Positions 1 to 9,109 are shown, counted from the first letter of the stretch. The stretch: DNA of 33,593 nucleotides from an uncultured Acidobacteriota bacterium (GCA_903847975.1 CAINFC010000017.1:1-33593), one strand, 5' to 3'. The notes: generated by a model from the sequence alone, not told the origin. Numbers and translations are program-made.

Positions 1-2252
1 TGCAAATTGATGCTGGCAAAGGCCCCGCGCTGCGGATCGAAGGGATCGTTGCGGCTGTCGTTGTAAAACGCGGCCGAAAAGCTGGATATCTCGATGGGGC
101 AGGACTCCCGCTGAATGCCGCTGGTCTGGGACGACTGGCAGGCGCTCTCCACTTCGCTGGGAGGCATGTTGGTCACCGAGACGCGCTCGAAGTTGTATCG
201 GAAAATAAGGGCGTTGACCCGGCTCAGATCGCGGATCGTCTGAAACGACGTCCCGTAGCGCGTTTCGGTAAAACTGGTCTCCTCGCTGCGCGAAGCCTGT
301 ATCTGGGCATACGATTCCAGGTTCCGGTTCAGCGGCCGGGGCTGCCGCAAACTGAGGACTGCGCTCTGGTTGACCACGCTTCCCTTGAGCCGGATCTGGG
401 CGGTACGCAGCAGGCCGCCGGGATTGAGGTGGGAAATTTCCACCAGGCCGCGCGGCCCCTCGTACTCCCGGAAGCCGAAGCCGAAGTTCAGAAGCCGGGA
501 GCGCCCTTCGCGCACTCCCACCACCACCGGCTGCCCCGCTTCCGCATCGCTGTTGCCCACCGGCCGGATGTGCACCTGGTCGAAAGCCCCGGTATTGTAG
601 AGCTTCTGCTCTCCCTCGAACATCTGGCGAACCACCACCGGCTGCCCCGTTTTCAGATCGATGTTGCGCCGCAGGGCCTTCAGGCGGGTCTTCTCCTGGC
701 CGACAAAATAGACGGGCCCGATGGAATGGGCCTTCCCCGGGTCGATCTGAAACTGGACATCCACCTTGTCTTCGACCCGCTGGTACCTGGCCTCCACCCG
801 GCAGAGCGTATAGCCCCGGCCGAGGACATGCTCCTGAAGCGATTTTCGCTCCGCCTCCAGGGCCTCGGCGGAGAAGGGATCCCCTTCCCGCAAAGCCAGC
901 TTGGATGGCAGCTCGCCTCCCGGAATCCGGTCCTCGCCCTGCAGCTCAATCCGGCCGATCCGGGCGATCTTCCCTTCCGAAAGGTCCAGGTCGACCAGGA
1001 TGTGGCCATTCTCCAGGGCGGTCAGTTCCGCGCGCTGGATGGAGGCATCCTGGTATCCCAGCCGCCGGTACTCCGCCAGGATTCTCTCCTGCCCGGCCTC
1101 GAATCCGAGCCGCGTAAAGTACCGGCCCTCCCGGATCCCCCGGTTTTCCTGGCCCATCCAGCGCAGCAGATCCCGGCGGGGAACCGCGCTGTTTCCCTGA
1201 AAGGCGATGCGGTCCACCGGCTGCTTGTCCTCCAGGGCGGCCCGATAGAAAAGCCGCGTGGCGCCGTCGCTGCCGGACTGGACTTCGTAGCTGATCTTGG
1301 CGGAAGTGTAGCCTTTGGCCAGCAGCTCGGTCTGCAGGTTCGAAGCTCCCTCGCTGAGCAGGTCCCGGTCCAGGGAGGATTCCCGGTAAACGGGAAGCAG
1401 CTCCTTCAGCTTGCGGCCCGACAGCGAGGCTCCCTCCAGAATGACGTCCACGCGCGGCCCGGCCTGGATGTCAATGCCGACGTCGACCGTGCGCCCGGGC
1501 TTATCCTGGCGGACAAAGGCCAGGGTAATCTGCGGAGTGAGATATTTCTCGCGCATGTAGAGAGCCCGCAGCTGCCGGATGGCCTCCCGCACCCGGTTCT
1601 GGGAAAATGTCTGGCCGGGCTTGAGCCGGGAGGCCTTTTGAATTTTCTCCTGGGGAAGCACCCGATCCCCGCTCCAGGATATCCCGCGCAAAATGGCGGG
1701 CAGGGACTGGTCGACCAGCAATACCAAGTCCGCCCCGCGCCCGGCAGACTGATATTCCATTCGGCTCTTGAGCATGGGGGGAAAGAAACCGTAATCGTTC
1801 AGCAGCTTTTCCGCGGCAGCCAGGAACTGCTGCTCCTTGGCGGTGCTGTAAGCCTCTCCCAGCGGGTAAAAGCGCATCAGGGCCTCTTCCATCCTCCGCG
1901 GGTCGAGCGGGCCTTTCAGGATGAGCTTGCCGAAATAGCGCTTGCCCACCAGGCGGAATTCGAGCCGGACGCCCCCGGCGGCCGGCTGGCGCAGGCACTC
2001 GATGTAGTGGAATTCGTTGAGCCGGTAGAGATTTTCGATGGCCTGGCGGATCCCCGCAGCATCCAGGTTCGAGCCGGAGGAAAAGGGGAGTAGCGCCGCC
2101 AGTTTCCGGAAGTCGACATCGATATCGGCGGAAAAAACAATTTCGGCGATCCGGTCGGGATCCTCCGCGCCGCGTGCCGACATGAATTCCGGCAGGCATG
2201 CCGCCGCCAGGCAGCCGATGAGCCATGCCAGAATGTAGCCTTTGCGCTTCAT
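1..2252 (-). CDS. Omp85 family outer-membrane protein (BamA/TamA-like), C-terminus beyond window
   Basis: The frame is open from an ATG at 2252 to the window edge, giving about 750 residues without the C-terminal end. It starts MKRKGYILAWLIGCLAAACL, a Sec signal peptide. About seven consecutive segments then show the POTRA pattern, a beta strand ending in G followed by a helix pair and a strand (for example RISWSG-like, VILEG, IAFQGNSAVP, IELQG and VYFVGQ stretches). A barrel domain begins near residue 600, where GVREGRSRLLNFGFGF and, at the edge, DSRNDPFDPQRGAF match Omp85 barrel strands. Omp85 proteins insert beta-barrels into the outer membrane or translocate polypeptides across it. E. coli BamA has five POTRAs, so this is either a long BamA or a paralogue. 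It follows the serine hydrolase by 11 bp on the same strand, likely one transcript. Family assignment is firm; the BamA role is inferred. Confidence 0.85.
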   Translation of the reverse strand, partial: MKRKGYILAWLIGCLAAACLPEFMSARGAEDPDRIAEIVFSADIDVDFRKLAALLPFSSGSNLDAAGIRQAIENLYRLNEFHYIECLRQPAAGGVRLEFRLVGKRYFGKLILKGPLDPRRMEEALMRFYPLGEAYSTAKEQQFLAAAEKLLNDYGFFPPMLKSRMEYQSAGRGADLVLLVDQSLPAILRGISWSGDRVLPQEKIQKASRLKPGQTFSQNRVREAIRQLRALYMREKYLTPQITLAFVRQDKPGRTVDVGIDIQAGPRVDVILEGASLSGRKLKELLPVYRESSLDRDLLSEGASNLQTELLAKGYTSAKISYEVQSGSDGATRLFYRAALEDKQPVDRIAFQGNSAVPRRDLLRWMGQENRGIREGRYFTRLGFEAGQERILAEYRRLGYQDASIQRAELTALENGHILVDLDLSEGKIARIGRIELQGEDRIPGGELPSKLALREGDPFSAEALEAERKSLQEHVLGRGYTLCRVEARYQRVEDKVDVQFQIDPGKAHSIGPVYFVGQEKTRLKALRRNIDLKTGQPVVVRQMFEGEQKLYNTGAFDQVHIRPVGNSDAEAGQPVVVGVREGRSRLLNFGFGFREYEGPRGLVEISHLNPGGLLRTAQIRLKGSVVNQSAVLSLRQPRPLNRNLESYAQIQASRSEETSFTETRYGTSFQTIRDLSRVNALIFRYNFERVSVTNMPPSEVESACQSSQTSGIQRESCPIEISSFSAAFYNDSRNDPFDPQRGAFASINL

Positions 2253-2263
2253 CCCTTCGACAA

Positions 2264-3274
2264 TTATTTCACCGTGCGCCCATACCGGTTGGACGCCGCA
2301 ATGCGGGCCAGCCAGGAATGGACCAGAGCTCCCGCCGAGACGATGAACTCCTCTCCGACAGCGTCCCGGGGAAGATACTTGGTCATCACCGCAAGGATGT
2401 ATGGGCGGTCCGGCAAATAGACGATGCCGGCATCGCACCAGACGCCATCCACATTGCCCGGCTTGTTGGCCACGGCAATATCCGCCGGTACGGCCTTGCG
2501 CAAGGGGCTGTCCTTGTCCTGCCTCAGAAGATCCAGCAGGCGCGCGTTCGCGGCGGCGGACAGGAACTTACCCTGGTAAAGGCCTTCCAGCAAACGCACC
2601 AGTTCCCTGGGGCTGGAGCTGTTCTCCCGGCCGGCGCGCGCCGCTACGAGGTCCATCATCTTTCTCCGCAGGCGGGTTGCCTGGAAGTTGTGGGAGGCCA
2701 GAAAAGTGTTGACGGCCTCCATGCCCGTTTTGCGCAGAAGCAGATTGGTGGCGCTGTTGTCGCTGAGCACCACCATCATCGCGGCCAGCTGGTCCACCCG
2801 CCAGCGGGGCAGCGGGCCGGGAAGCGCGTGGAGGATTCCGCTGCCGGCGACCAGGTCCTCTTTTTCCAGGAGCCATTCGTCCTCCAGCCGGAAGCGGCCC
2901 TGCTCCGATTGCCGGAACAGCTCGAGGAGCAGGGGAACCTTGATGGTGCTGGCGGTGGCGAACACTTCATCCGCATTCCAGAGCCACTCCTGCCCGCTCC
3001 TCAAATCCTTGACCGCATACCCCGCCACGCCGTCCAGGCTCTGGGCCAGGGCCCGCAGCCGCTCCTCCAGCAAGACAGCGGTCGGCCGGGAAAGGGCCGC
3101 TTCCTCCGCGGACGACGCAGGCGCTCCGGTTTGGGCCCGCAGGAGGGGGAAAGCCGCGGAGACGACACCGATCCAGAAGAGGACGGCGAGGGATAAGGAG
3201 CCCGTGCCGATCCTGAAAAACAGCGGACGTTCCTGCTTCCCTTTACGCGGAAAGGTTTGCAGATGGAGCGACAA
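2264..3274 (-). CDS. Class A beta-lactamase-fold serine hydrolase (PenP/COG2367-like)
   Basis: Residue numbers assume a TTG start at 3274 (336 aa). A hydrophobic N-terminal segment acts as signal or anchor. The S-x-x-K motif is S109-T-I-K112 and the SDN motif is S171-D-N. The KTG position reads K271-P-G. Where class A enzymes carry the omega-loop E166-x-x-L-N170, this protein reads about RRKMMDLVAA, so the deacylating glutamate is not evident. It may therefore be a slow or non-lactamase peptidoglycan-directed serine hydrolase rather than a resistance enzyme. The frame stays open upstream to 3556, but that part lies in repeat family copy A and is not protein-like. A TTG at 3274 (weak AAGGG upstream) or a CTG at 3223 (AGGA seven bases upstream) is more plausible; the choice is uncertain. 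It lies immediately upstream of the Omp85 gene. Confidence 0.75.
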   Translation of the reverse strand: MSLHLQTFPRKGKQERPLFFRIGTGSLSLAVLFWIGVVSAAFPLLRAQTGAPASSAEEAALSRPTAVLLEERLRALAQSLDGVAGYAVKDLRSGQEWLWNADEVFATASTIKVPLLLELFRQSEQGRFRLEDEWLLEKEDLVAGSGILHALPGPLPRWRVDQLAAMMVVLSDNSATNLLLRKTGMEAVNTFLASHNFQATRLRRKMMDLVAARAGRENSSSPRELVRLLEGLYQGKFLSAAANARLLDLLRQDKDSPLRKAVPADIAVANKPGNVDGVWCDAGIVYLPDRPYILAVMTKYLPRDAVGEEFIVSAGALVHSWLARIAASNRYGRTVK

Positions 3275-3293
3275 TAAGCCCTTCGTTATTGGG

Positions 3294-3533
3294 GAAGCTC
3301 TGAAAGGGCTTCGTAACACAGCCCGGGGTTGCGTCGCATAGGCGCTACCCCGGGTAGGGGCGCCCAGCGATGTCAACCCGGAAAGGGTTGCGCAAAATCC
3401 GACGAAACCCGCCATTTGCGCAACCCTTTCCGGGTTGATGGAAGAACAAATCCATCTACCCGGGGTAGCGACTGCGTCGCAACCCCGGACTACGATCCGG
3501 AACCCCTTCATGGTTCCGGATCGCTTGCACCAC
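3294..3533. repeat. Dispersed nested inverted repeat, copy A
   Basis: This fills most of the 331-bp gap between two minus-strand genes. It contains the core CAGCCCGGGGTTG at 3319-3331 and GCTACCCCGGGTAG just after. A central hairpin follows, with CAACCCGGAAAGGGTTGCGC on one side and GCGCAACCCTTTCCGGGTTG on the other. The right side mirrors the left: CTACCCGGGGTAG, then GCAACCCCGG, then a GGAACC...GGTTCC hairpin. The same blocks recur at 9151-9427 and 21824-22086. I see no coding pattern in it, although frames run through it by chance. Confidence 0.85.
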
Positions 3534-3605
3534 CATTTTGGCTGTTTGGCTGTCATAGACCTTGGTCACCGACCTTGGCCGGCGGAAAAAAGACCCGGGA
3601 ATGGC

Positions 3606-6017
3606 CTATCGATAGATCAGATATTTCTCGCGAATTTTCATAAAGCGGCCCAGATCCTCCTTCCAGGATGCGGCGATCCGGCGCGGGTCCTCGCCGTTTT
3701 TCAGCCGGGCCAGCGAGTCCTGGTTGGCCAGCAGCCGCAGGTACTTGTCCACTTCGAACTGCCTGGGATACATCTTCCAGAGCGCCGAGGCGATTTCCAC
3801 GCCGCACAGCACCGCGGGGAAGGATTCGCGGTGCAAAAGCCGGATCCGGACTCCCTGGCACGGGGTCTTGGCGAACACACTGGCCGTGGGCGTAAAGCGC
3901 GCCGCTTCGAAGCGCACCCCGGCGATCCGGCGGCGGTTCAGGCGCTGCGCCAGGGCCTGGCCGTCGATCCAGGGCGCGCCGATCAGCTCGAAGGGTGTAT
4001 CCGTGCCGCGCCCGACGGAAAGATTGGTGGTCTCCAGGGTGCCGATGCCGGGATAAAGAATGGCCTCCGTCTCGCTGCGCATGTTGGGAGAAGGGTTGAT
4101 CCAGCTGAGCCCCGTGTCCCGGAAGTAGTCCTGCCGCGCCCAGCCCCGCATGCGCACCACCTTCAGATCCAGGTCCAGCTTCTTTTCGGAGCGGAACATC
4201 TCCGCCAGCTCGCCGATGGTCATCCCGTGGCGCACGGGCATCGGGAAATAGGCGGTGAAGGATAGTTTGTCCGTGTCGGCGGTGGGCCCGTCCACGCTCC
4301 AGCCGTTGATCACATTGGGGCGATCCAGCACCACGAAAGCGATCTTGTGCCGGGCCGCCTCCTCCATCGCCAGGCCCATCGTGCTGATGTAGGTGTAGAA
4401 GCGGCAGCCGATATCCTGAATGTCGTACACCAGAACGTCGATTCCCTTCAGCATCTCCCCGGTCGGACGCGTGGTATCGCCGTACAGGCTGTGTACCGGA
4501 AGGCCGGTTTTCGGATCCCGCCCGGAGGCCACCTTTTCATCCTTTACCCCCTGCAGCCCGTGCTCCGGGCTGAACAGGGCCACCAGCTGAAAAACCCCGG
4601 ACGAGGCCAGCAGATCCACCGTGCTCTGCCCGTCCCGGGTTCGGCCGGTATGGTTGCTGATCAGGCCGACCCGCTTGCCCCGCAGCATCTCGAAGCCTTC
4701 CTCGCGGAGAACGTCGACCCCCAGGAAGATCGGCTTGGGCGGCGCTCCGTCGCTTCCCGCCAGGGATACGATGGCCGCGCCGGCCGCCTTGGAGTGGGGC
4801 AGCCGGGCCCAGGTGGCCGCATCGACGTCCAGGATGGAGGCAGCGACCACGTTGGCCACCTGGCCCCGCAGCGGAACGGCATCGCCTTTCCCCCCGGGGT
4901 GCAGGCGGCTGGTCAGCAGCACGATGAAGCTCTGGGTAAACGGATCGATCCAGAGGGAAGTGCCGGTGAAGCCGGTGTGGCCGAAGGAGCCGACGGGGAA
5001 AAAATCGCCCCGGTTGCTGGAATAGCGGGTGTCGATATCCCAGCCGTATCCCCGCCAGTCCCTGCTTTCCGCGGGATTCTGGCGGGAGCTCATGGCCCGC
5101 ACCGCGGCCGGGCTGAGCACCCGCACCCCGCCGTATTCGCCGCCGTTGAGGATCGTCTGGGCGTAGACGGCGGCATCGGCGGCGGTGGAGAACAGGCCGG
5201 CATGTCCGGCAATGCCTCCCATGCGGTGGGTGGTGTAATCGTGAACCGCCCCGCGGATCATGGCCCCGTCACGCTTTTCCGTCGGGGCAATCCGGGGCAG
5301 CCACTCGGAGGGAGGCATGTAGGAGGTGTTTTTCATCCCCAGCGGGCGGAAAAGCTTCTCCTGGCAAAGCTGCGCCAGGGGCAGCCGGGAAACGCGCTGC
5401 AGAATGTCGCCGAGCAGGAAAAACCCGATATCGCTGTAGATGAACCGCTCGCCGGGAGGAGCCGCCAGCACCTCGTCGCACCCCAGCCGGATGGTGTTTT
5501 CATAGCCGCTGAAAGGGAGACTTTCCGGAATATCCGGCCGCAACCCGGAAAAGTGGGTCAGCAGGTGGCGCAGATTGATGGCCTCCTTGCCGTGAGCGCC
5601 GAATTCCGGAAGATACTGGGCCACGCGATCCGTCAGCCGCAGCTTCCCCTCTTCCGCGGCCTGCATCATCAGCGGGGCGGTCACCATTACCTTGGTGAGC
5701 GAGGCCATGTCGAAAATGGTGTCCAGGGTCATCGCCTCGCGCTCCGGCACCATGGAGCGGAATCCGTAGGCTTTCTGAAAAACGATGGTCCCCTTGCGGG
5801 CCACCAGCAGCACCGCCCCGGGCACTTCCGACCGCTTCATCGATTGCTCCACGACGGCATCGAGCTGGGCGAGCTTTTCGGCAGACATCCCCACCGATTC
5901 CGGAGGTCCGCTTTTTAAAACCGGGCCGCCGGCCCCGGCCGGGCGCGCCGCACCCAGCAGGAAAAGCAGACAAAAACACACAACCGCCCATCCGTTCTTT
6001 CCGAATAATGTCTTCAT
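3606..6017 (-). CDS. Secreted fusion: class C beta-lactamase-like serine hydrolase + NamZ/DUF1343 exo-muramidase
   Basis: 803 residues from the ATG at 6017, chosen because MKTLFGKNGWAVVCFCLLFL starts a good signal peptide; the frame is open up to 6116. Residues about 30-410 are a PF00144-type serine hydrolase with S106-L-T-K109, Y194-S-D and H347-T-G at the three active-site motifs. Residues about 430-803 are DUF1343, with GVDVL, GLISNHTG, FSPEHGL and a DIQDIGCRFYTYISTM stretch. DUF1343 proteins of the NamZ type release terminal MurNAc from peptidoglycan fragments. The class C-like partner of NamZ in Bacillus, AmiE, is an amidase that removes peptide from MurNAc. I infer a single polypeptide doing both steps outside the cytoplasm. 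The divergent neighbour carries the NagZ activity. The stop at 3606 is followed by repeat copy A. Domains are firm, substrates inferred. Confidence 0.88.
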   Translation of the reverse strand: MKTLFGKNGWAVVCFCLLFLLGAARPAGAGGPVLKSGPPESVGMSAEKLAQLDAVVEQSMKRSEVPGAVLLVARKGTIVFQKAYGFRSMVPEREAMTLDTIFDMASLTKVMVTAPLMMQAAEEGKLRLTDRVAQYLPEFGAHGKEAINLRHLLTHFSGLRPDIPESLPFSGYENTIRLGCDEVLAAPPGERFIYSDIGFFLLGDILQRVSRLPLAQLCQEKLFRPLGMKNTSYMPPSEWLPRIAPTEKRDGAMIRGAVHDYTTHRMGGIAGHAGLFSTAADAAVYAQTILNGGEYGGVRVLSPAAVRAMSSRQNPAESRDWRGYGWDIDTRYSSNRGDFFPVGSFGHTGFTGTSLWIDPFTQSFIVLLTSRLHPGGKGDAVPLRGQVANVVAASILDVDAATWARLPHSKAAGAAIVSLAGSDGAPPKPIFLGVDVLREEGFEMLRGKRVGLISNHTGRTRDGQSTVDLLASSGVFQLVALFSPEHGLQGVKDEKVASGRDPKTGLPVHSLYGDTTRPTGEMLKGIDVLVYDIQDIGCRFYTYISTMGLAMEEAARHKIAFVVLDRPNVINGWSVDGPTADTDKLSFTAYFPMPVRHGMTIGELAEMFRSEKKLDLDLKVVRMRGWARQDYFRDTGLSWINPSPNMRSETEAILYPGIGTLETTNLSVGRGTDTPFELIGAPWIDGQALAQRLNRRRIAGVRFEAARFTPTASVFAKTPCQGVRIRLLHRESFPAVLCGVEIASALWKMYPRQFEVDKYLRLLANQDSLARLKNGEDPRRIAASWKEDLGRFMKIREKYLIYR

Positions 6018-6152
6018 GATCCTGATAAATCCGCTGCCGGCCGCGGGCGATCCTGCTGGTGATCCGCCGCCGGAAATGTATGCTATAGTTTCGAGGTCAG
6101 CGGGGCACCCTGCCACCCTGCCGATCCCTGGTTCGTAATGCGAAAAATTTTC

Positions 6153-6181
6153 ATTATAAGACGTAAAGCTTCCTGATTCAA
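6153..6181 (-). promoter_or_regulatory. Sigma70-type promoter for the serine hydrolase-NamZ gene
   Basis: On the minus strand TTGAAT (6176-6181) and TATAAT (6153-6158) are separated by exactly 17 bp. The -10 is a perfect consensus and the -35 matches TTGACA at four of six positions. Transcription would begin near 6146 and give a leader of about 130 nt before the ATG at 6017. The surrounding 200-bp region separates two divergent genes. For the plus gene only a weak TATAAG (6155-6160) with TTCGTA (6132-6137) is visible, overlapping the minus -10, so the two directions may compete. Confidence 0.55.
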
Positions 6182-6217
6182 AGGATAAAAGATAGAAATG
6201 CCCGAGAGGAAAGCCCC

Positions 6218-9109
6218 ATGAGAATTGCTTCCACGTTCCGGCTGTGCTCCCTTCTTGCGATCTTTGCCCTGGTGCTGCCTGCCATCCGGGCGGCCGCGCC
6301 GCCGCGGCGCGGGACCGGTTCGGATCCGGGCTTTCTGCCGCCGGACACCCGGTGGGTCCAGCGCACGCTCAAACGGATGAGCCTGCGCGATCAGATCGCC
6401 CAACTGATCCAGGTCCGCATCTTCGGCCGCTACTACCCGAAGGAGAGCGCGGAGTTTCAGTCCCTGGTTCGCGAGATCCAAGAGAATCATGTCGGCGGCC
6501 TGATCCTGTTTGCCGGAAACATCTATGAATCGGCGCACCTGATCAACCGGCTGCAGGAAACCTCCGCTCTCCCCTTGATCGTTGCCGCCGACTTCGAGTC
6601 CGGGGCATCCTTCCGCATCGCCGATACGACGTCTTTCCCCTGGACCATGGCGGTCGGGGCGGCCGGCTCCGAAGACCTGGCCTTCCGGCAGGGCGCGGTC
6701 ACCGCCCGCGAGTCGCGGGCCATGGGTGTGCACTGGATTTATGCGCCGGTCATGGATGTCAACAACAATCCCGACAACCCGGTGATCAGCATCCGCTCCT
6801 TCGGCGAGGATCCGCAACAGGTGGCCCGGCTGGGCTCGGCCTTCATACGCGGGGCCCGCTCCCAGGGGGTGATGACCACCGCCAAGCATTTCCCCGGGCA
6901 CGGCGACACGGCCACCGACACCCACATCGGACTGGCCCGGATACCCGCCACGCGCGAGCGGCTGGAATCGCTGGAGCTGATCCCGTTCCGCGCCGCCATC
7001 CGGGCCGGCGTGGATTCCATCATGACCGCCCATCTCGCGGTGCCCAACCTGACCGGGGAGGCGGACATCCCCGCCACCCTGTCTCCGCGAATCCTGACGG
7101 ACCTGCTCCGTAACGAGCTGCAGTTCCCGGGGCTGCTGGTCACCGACGCCATGGAAATGGGCGGAATCACCACGCGCTACTGGGGCGGGCTGGCCGCGGT
7201 CAAGGCCATCCAGGCGGGGGCCGATGTGCTGATCCTTCCGCCGGACAACACGGTGGCCATCGACGAGATCCTGCGGGCGGTGCGGGACGGGCGGATACCG
7301 GAAGCGCGCATCCGCCAGTCCGCGGAAAAGCTGCTGCTGGCCAAGACCCGTCTGGGTCTGCACAAAAGGCGCACCGTCGACCCGACGCGCATTCCCGATC
7401 TTATCGCCGCGCCGGAAAGCCGCAAGCTGGCCCAGGAGCTGGCGGACCGCTCCCTGACCCTGGTGCGCAACGAAAAAGGACTGCTCCCCTTCCACCCGGT
7501 CCGCCCCCCCTCCCGGATGGTTCACCTGCTGCTGGCCGGAGAGCAGGAAGCTGCGCCCCTGCCCTCCTATCTCGCGGAGCTGAAAAAGCGGTTCCCCGAA
7601 ATGCGCACTCTCATCGCCACGCCGAGGCTCGCTCCGGACCAGGTGTCCGAGATCCTGCAGCAGGCGGATTGGGCCGATGCCGTTCTTTGCAGCTCGCTCG
7701 TGCGGGTGATTTCCGGGAAAGGAACCGTCGCCCTGCCGGGAGCCCTGCACCGGCTGATGGAACAGCTCTTCCTCAAAGGCAAGCCGGTCGCCTGGGTCAG
7801 CTTCGGCAATCCCTACCTGCTGCGCGTCTTCCCCCAGGGCCCATCGGCCTACGTCTGCACCTTCAGCTATTCCGATGTTTCCCAGGTGGCGGCCGCCAAG
7901 GCGATCTCCGGCGAGATCCCCTTCCTCGGGAAAATGCCGGTCTCCATCCCGGGTTGCACCTCCGTCGGCGCGGGCCTGGAAACCCGTCCGGTCTTCACCG
8001 GGCTGAACTTCCCGCCGCCGGACGCCGCCGCCGTTCCGCCGGCTGCCTTTCAGCCGATCCGGGAGCTGCTGGCCTCCTACGTCGAGCGGCGCGCTTTTCC
8101 GGGCGCCGCGCTCCTGGTCGGATACCGGGGCTCGGTGGTTTTGGATGCGGCGGCCGGGAGGCTGGACTATTCCCCGCAGAGCGCCGCGGTGGATCGCAAC
8201 ACGGTTTACGATCTGGCTTCCGTTTCCAAGGCCGCCGGAACCACCTCCGCGGCCATGAAGCTCGCGGAGGAAGGGCGACTGCAGCTCGAGGCCGCGGTGC
8301 AGGATTATCTGCCGGAGTTCAAGGGGCAGGACAAAGAAAAAGTCAAGGTGCGGCACCTGCTCGAGCACCGCGCCGGTCTTCCTCCGTTCCTGCTGTTTTA
8401 CAAGGAGGCCAAAGGCTACGAGCCGATTCTCAGGCGGATTTGCGAAACGCCGCTCGAAGCCCCGCCCGGCAGCCGGACGAAATACAGCGACCTGGGGATG
8501 ATCCTGATGGGGGAGATCCTTTCCCGGGTTTCCGCCAGGCCGCTGAACCGTTACCTGGCGGAAGAGATTTTTCAGCCCCTGGGAATGACCTCGACGACCT
8601 ATCTGCCGCCGAAGTCCTGGCTGGCGCGCATTGCCCCGACGGAGCAGGACCCCTGGCGCGGGCGGGTGGTGCGCGGCGAAGTGCACGATGAAAACGCCTT
8701 CGCCATGGGCGGCGTCGCCGGCCACGCCGGCCTGTTCGGGTCCGCACGCGACCTGGCTGTTTTCGCCCAGATGATGATGAATCGCGGGCTTTACGACCAT
8801 CGCCGCACCTTCCAGCCGGCAACCGTTTCGCTCTTCACCCGGGCGCAGGAGCCGCCGGAAAGAGCCCGCGGCCTCGGCTGGGGCAAGGCGGTCCCCGGCT
8901 ACTGGACGGAGCGGGTTTTCTCTCCGTCGGCTTTCGGCCACACCGGCTTCACCGGCACCATGATCTGGGTGGATCCCGGGCAGGAGCTGTTCATCGTTCT
9001 GCTCACCAACCGCGTCCATCCGACGCGCAGCAACAACCTGGTGGAGGAGGCCCGGGAGAAAATCTGCGAAGCGGTGGTGAAAGCCGTCCGGGAATCCGCC
9101 CGCCCCTGA
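6218..9109 (+). CDS. Secreted fusion: GH3 NagZ-like beta-N-acetylglucosaminidase + class C beta-lactamase-like serine hydrolase
   Basis: 963 residues with a signal peptide over residues 1-26; AGAGGAAA lies just upstream of the ATG. Residues about 45-600 are a GH3 catalytic barrel plus a C-terminal alpha/beta domain. The NagZ signature KHFPGHGDTATDTH occupies 223-236, supplying the His/Asp general acid-base loop, and the nucleophile is D310 in LLVTDAMEMGGI. NagZ enzymes cleave GlcNAc from GlcNAc-MurNAc fragments. Residues about 610-963 are a second PF00144 domain with S668-V-S-K671, Y756-S-D and H908-T-G, closely resembling the serine hydrolase half of the divergent gene (shared GGVAGHAGLF and GHTGFTGT stretches). 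Together the two genes could strip GlcNAc, MurNAc and peptide from muropeptides in the periplasm. Activities are inferred from families. Confidence 0.9.
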   Translation: MRIASTFRLCSLLAIFALVLPAIRAAAPPRRGTGSDPGFLPPDTRWVQRTLKRMSLRDQIAQLIQVRIFGRYYPKESAEFQSLVREIQENHVGGLILFAGNIYESAHLINRLQETSALPLIVAADFESGASFRIADTTSFPWTMAVGAAGSEDLAFRQGAVTARESRAMGVHWIYAPVMDVNNNPDNPVISIRSFGEDPQQVARLGSAFIRGARSQGVMTTAKHFPGHGDTATDTHIGLARIPATRERLESLELIPFRAAIRAGVDSIMTAHLAVPNLTGEADIPATLSPRILTDLLRNELQFPGLLVTDAMEMGGITTRYWGGLAAVKAIQAGADVLILPPDNTVAIDEILRAVRDGRIPEARIRQSAEKLLLAKTRLGLHKRRTVDPTRIPDLIAAPESRKLAQELADRSLTLVRNEKGLLPFHPVRPPSRMVHLLLAGEQEAAPLPSYLAELKKRFPEMRTLIATPRLAPDQVSEILQQADWADAVLCSSLVRVISGKGTVALPGALHRLMEQLFLKGKPVAWVSFGNPYLLRVFPQGPSAYVCTFSYSDVSQVAAAKAISGEIPFLGKMPVSIPGCTSVGAGLETRPVFTGLNFPPPDAAAVPPAAFQPIRELLASYVERRAFPGAALLVGYRGSVVLDAAAGRLDYSPQSAAVDRNTVYDLASVSKAAGTTSAAMKLAEEGRLQLEAAVQDYLPEFKGQDKEKVKVRHLLEHRAGLPPFLLFYKEAKGYEPILRRICETPLEAPPGSRTKYSDLGMILMGEILSRVSARPLNRYLAEEIFQPLGMTSTTYLPPKSWLARIAPTEQDPWRGRVVRGEVHDENAFAMGGVAGHAGLFGSARDLAVFAQMMMNRGLYDHRRTFQPATVSLFTRAQEPPERARGLGWGKAVPGYWTERVFSPSAFGHTGFTGTMIWVDPGQELFIVLLTNRVHPTRSNNLVEEAREKICEAVVKAVRESARP

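Noticed and set aside
2264-3556. Starting the class A serine hydrolase at the ATG at 3556.
   Set aside because: The extra 94 codons are repeat copy A plus spacer and give no signal peptide or domain.
3329-3643. Short frames inside repeat copies A, B and C (for example 3329-3643 and 9121-9438 plus).
   Set aside because: They are translations of palindromic repeat blocks, without ribosome sites, and differ in frame between copies.
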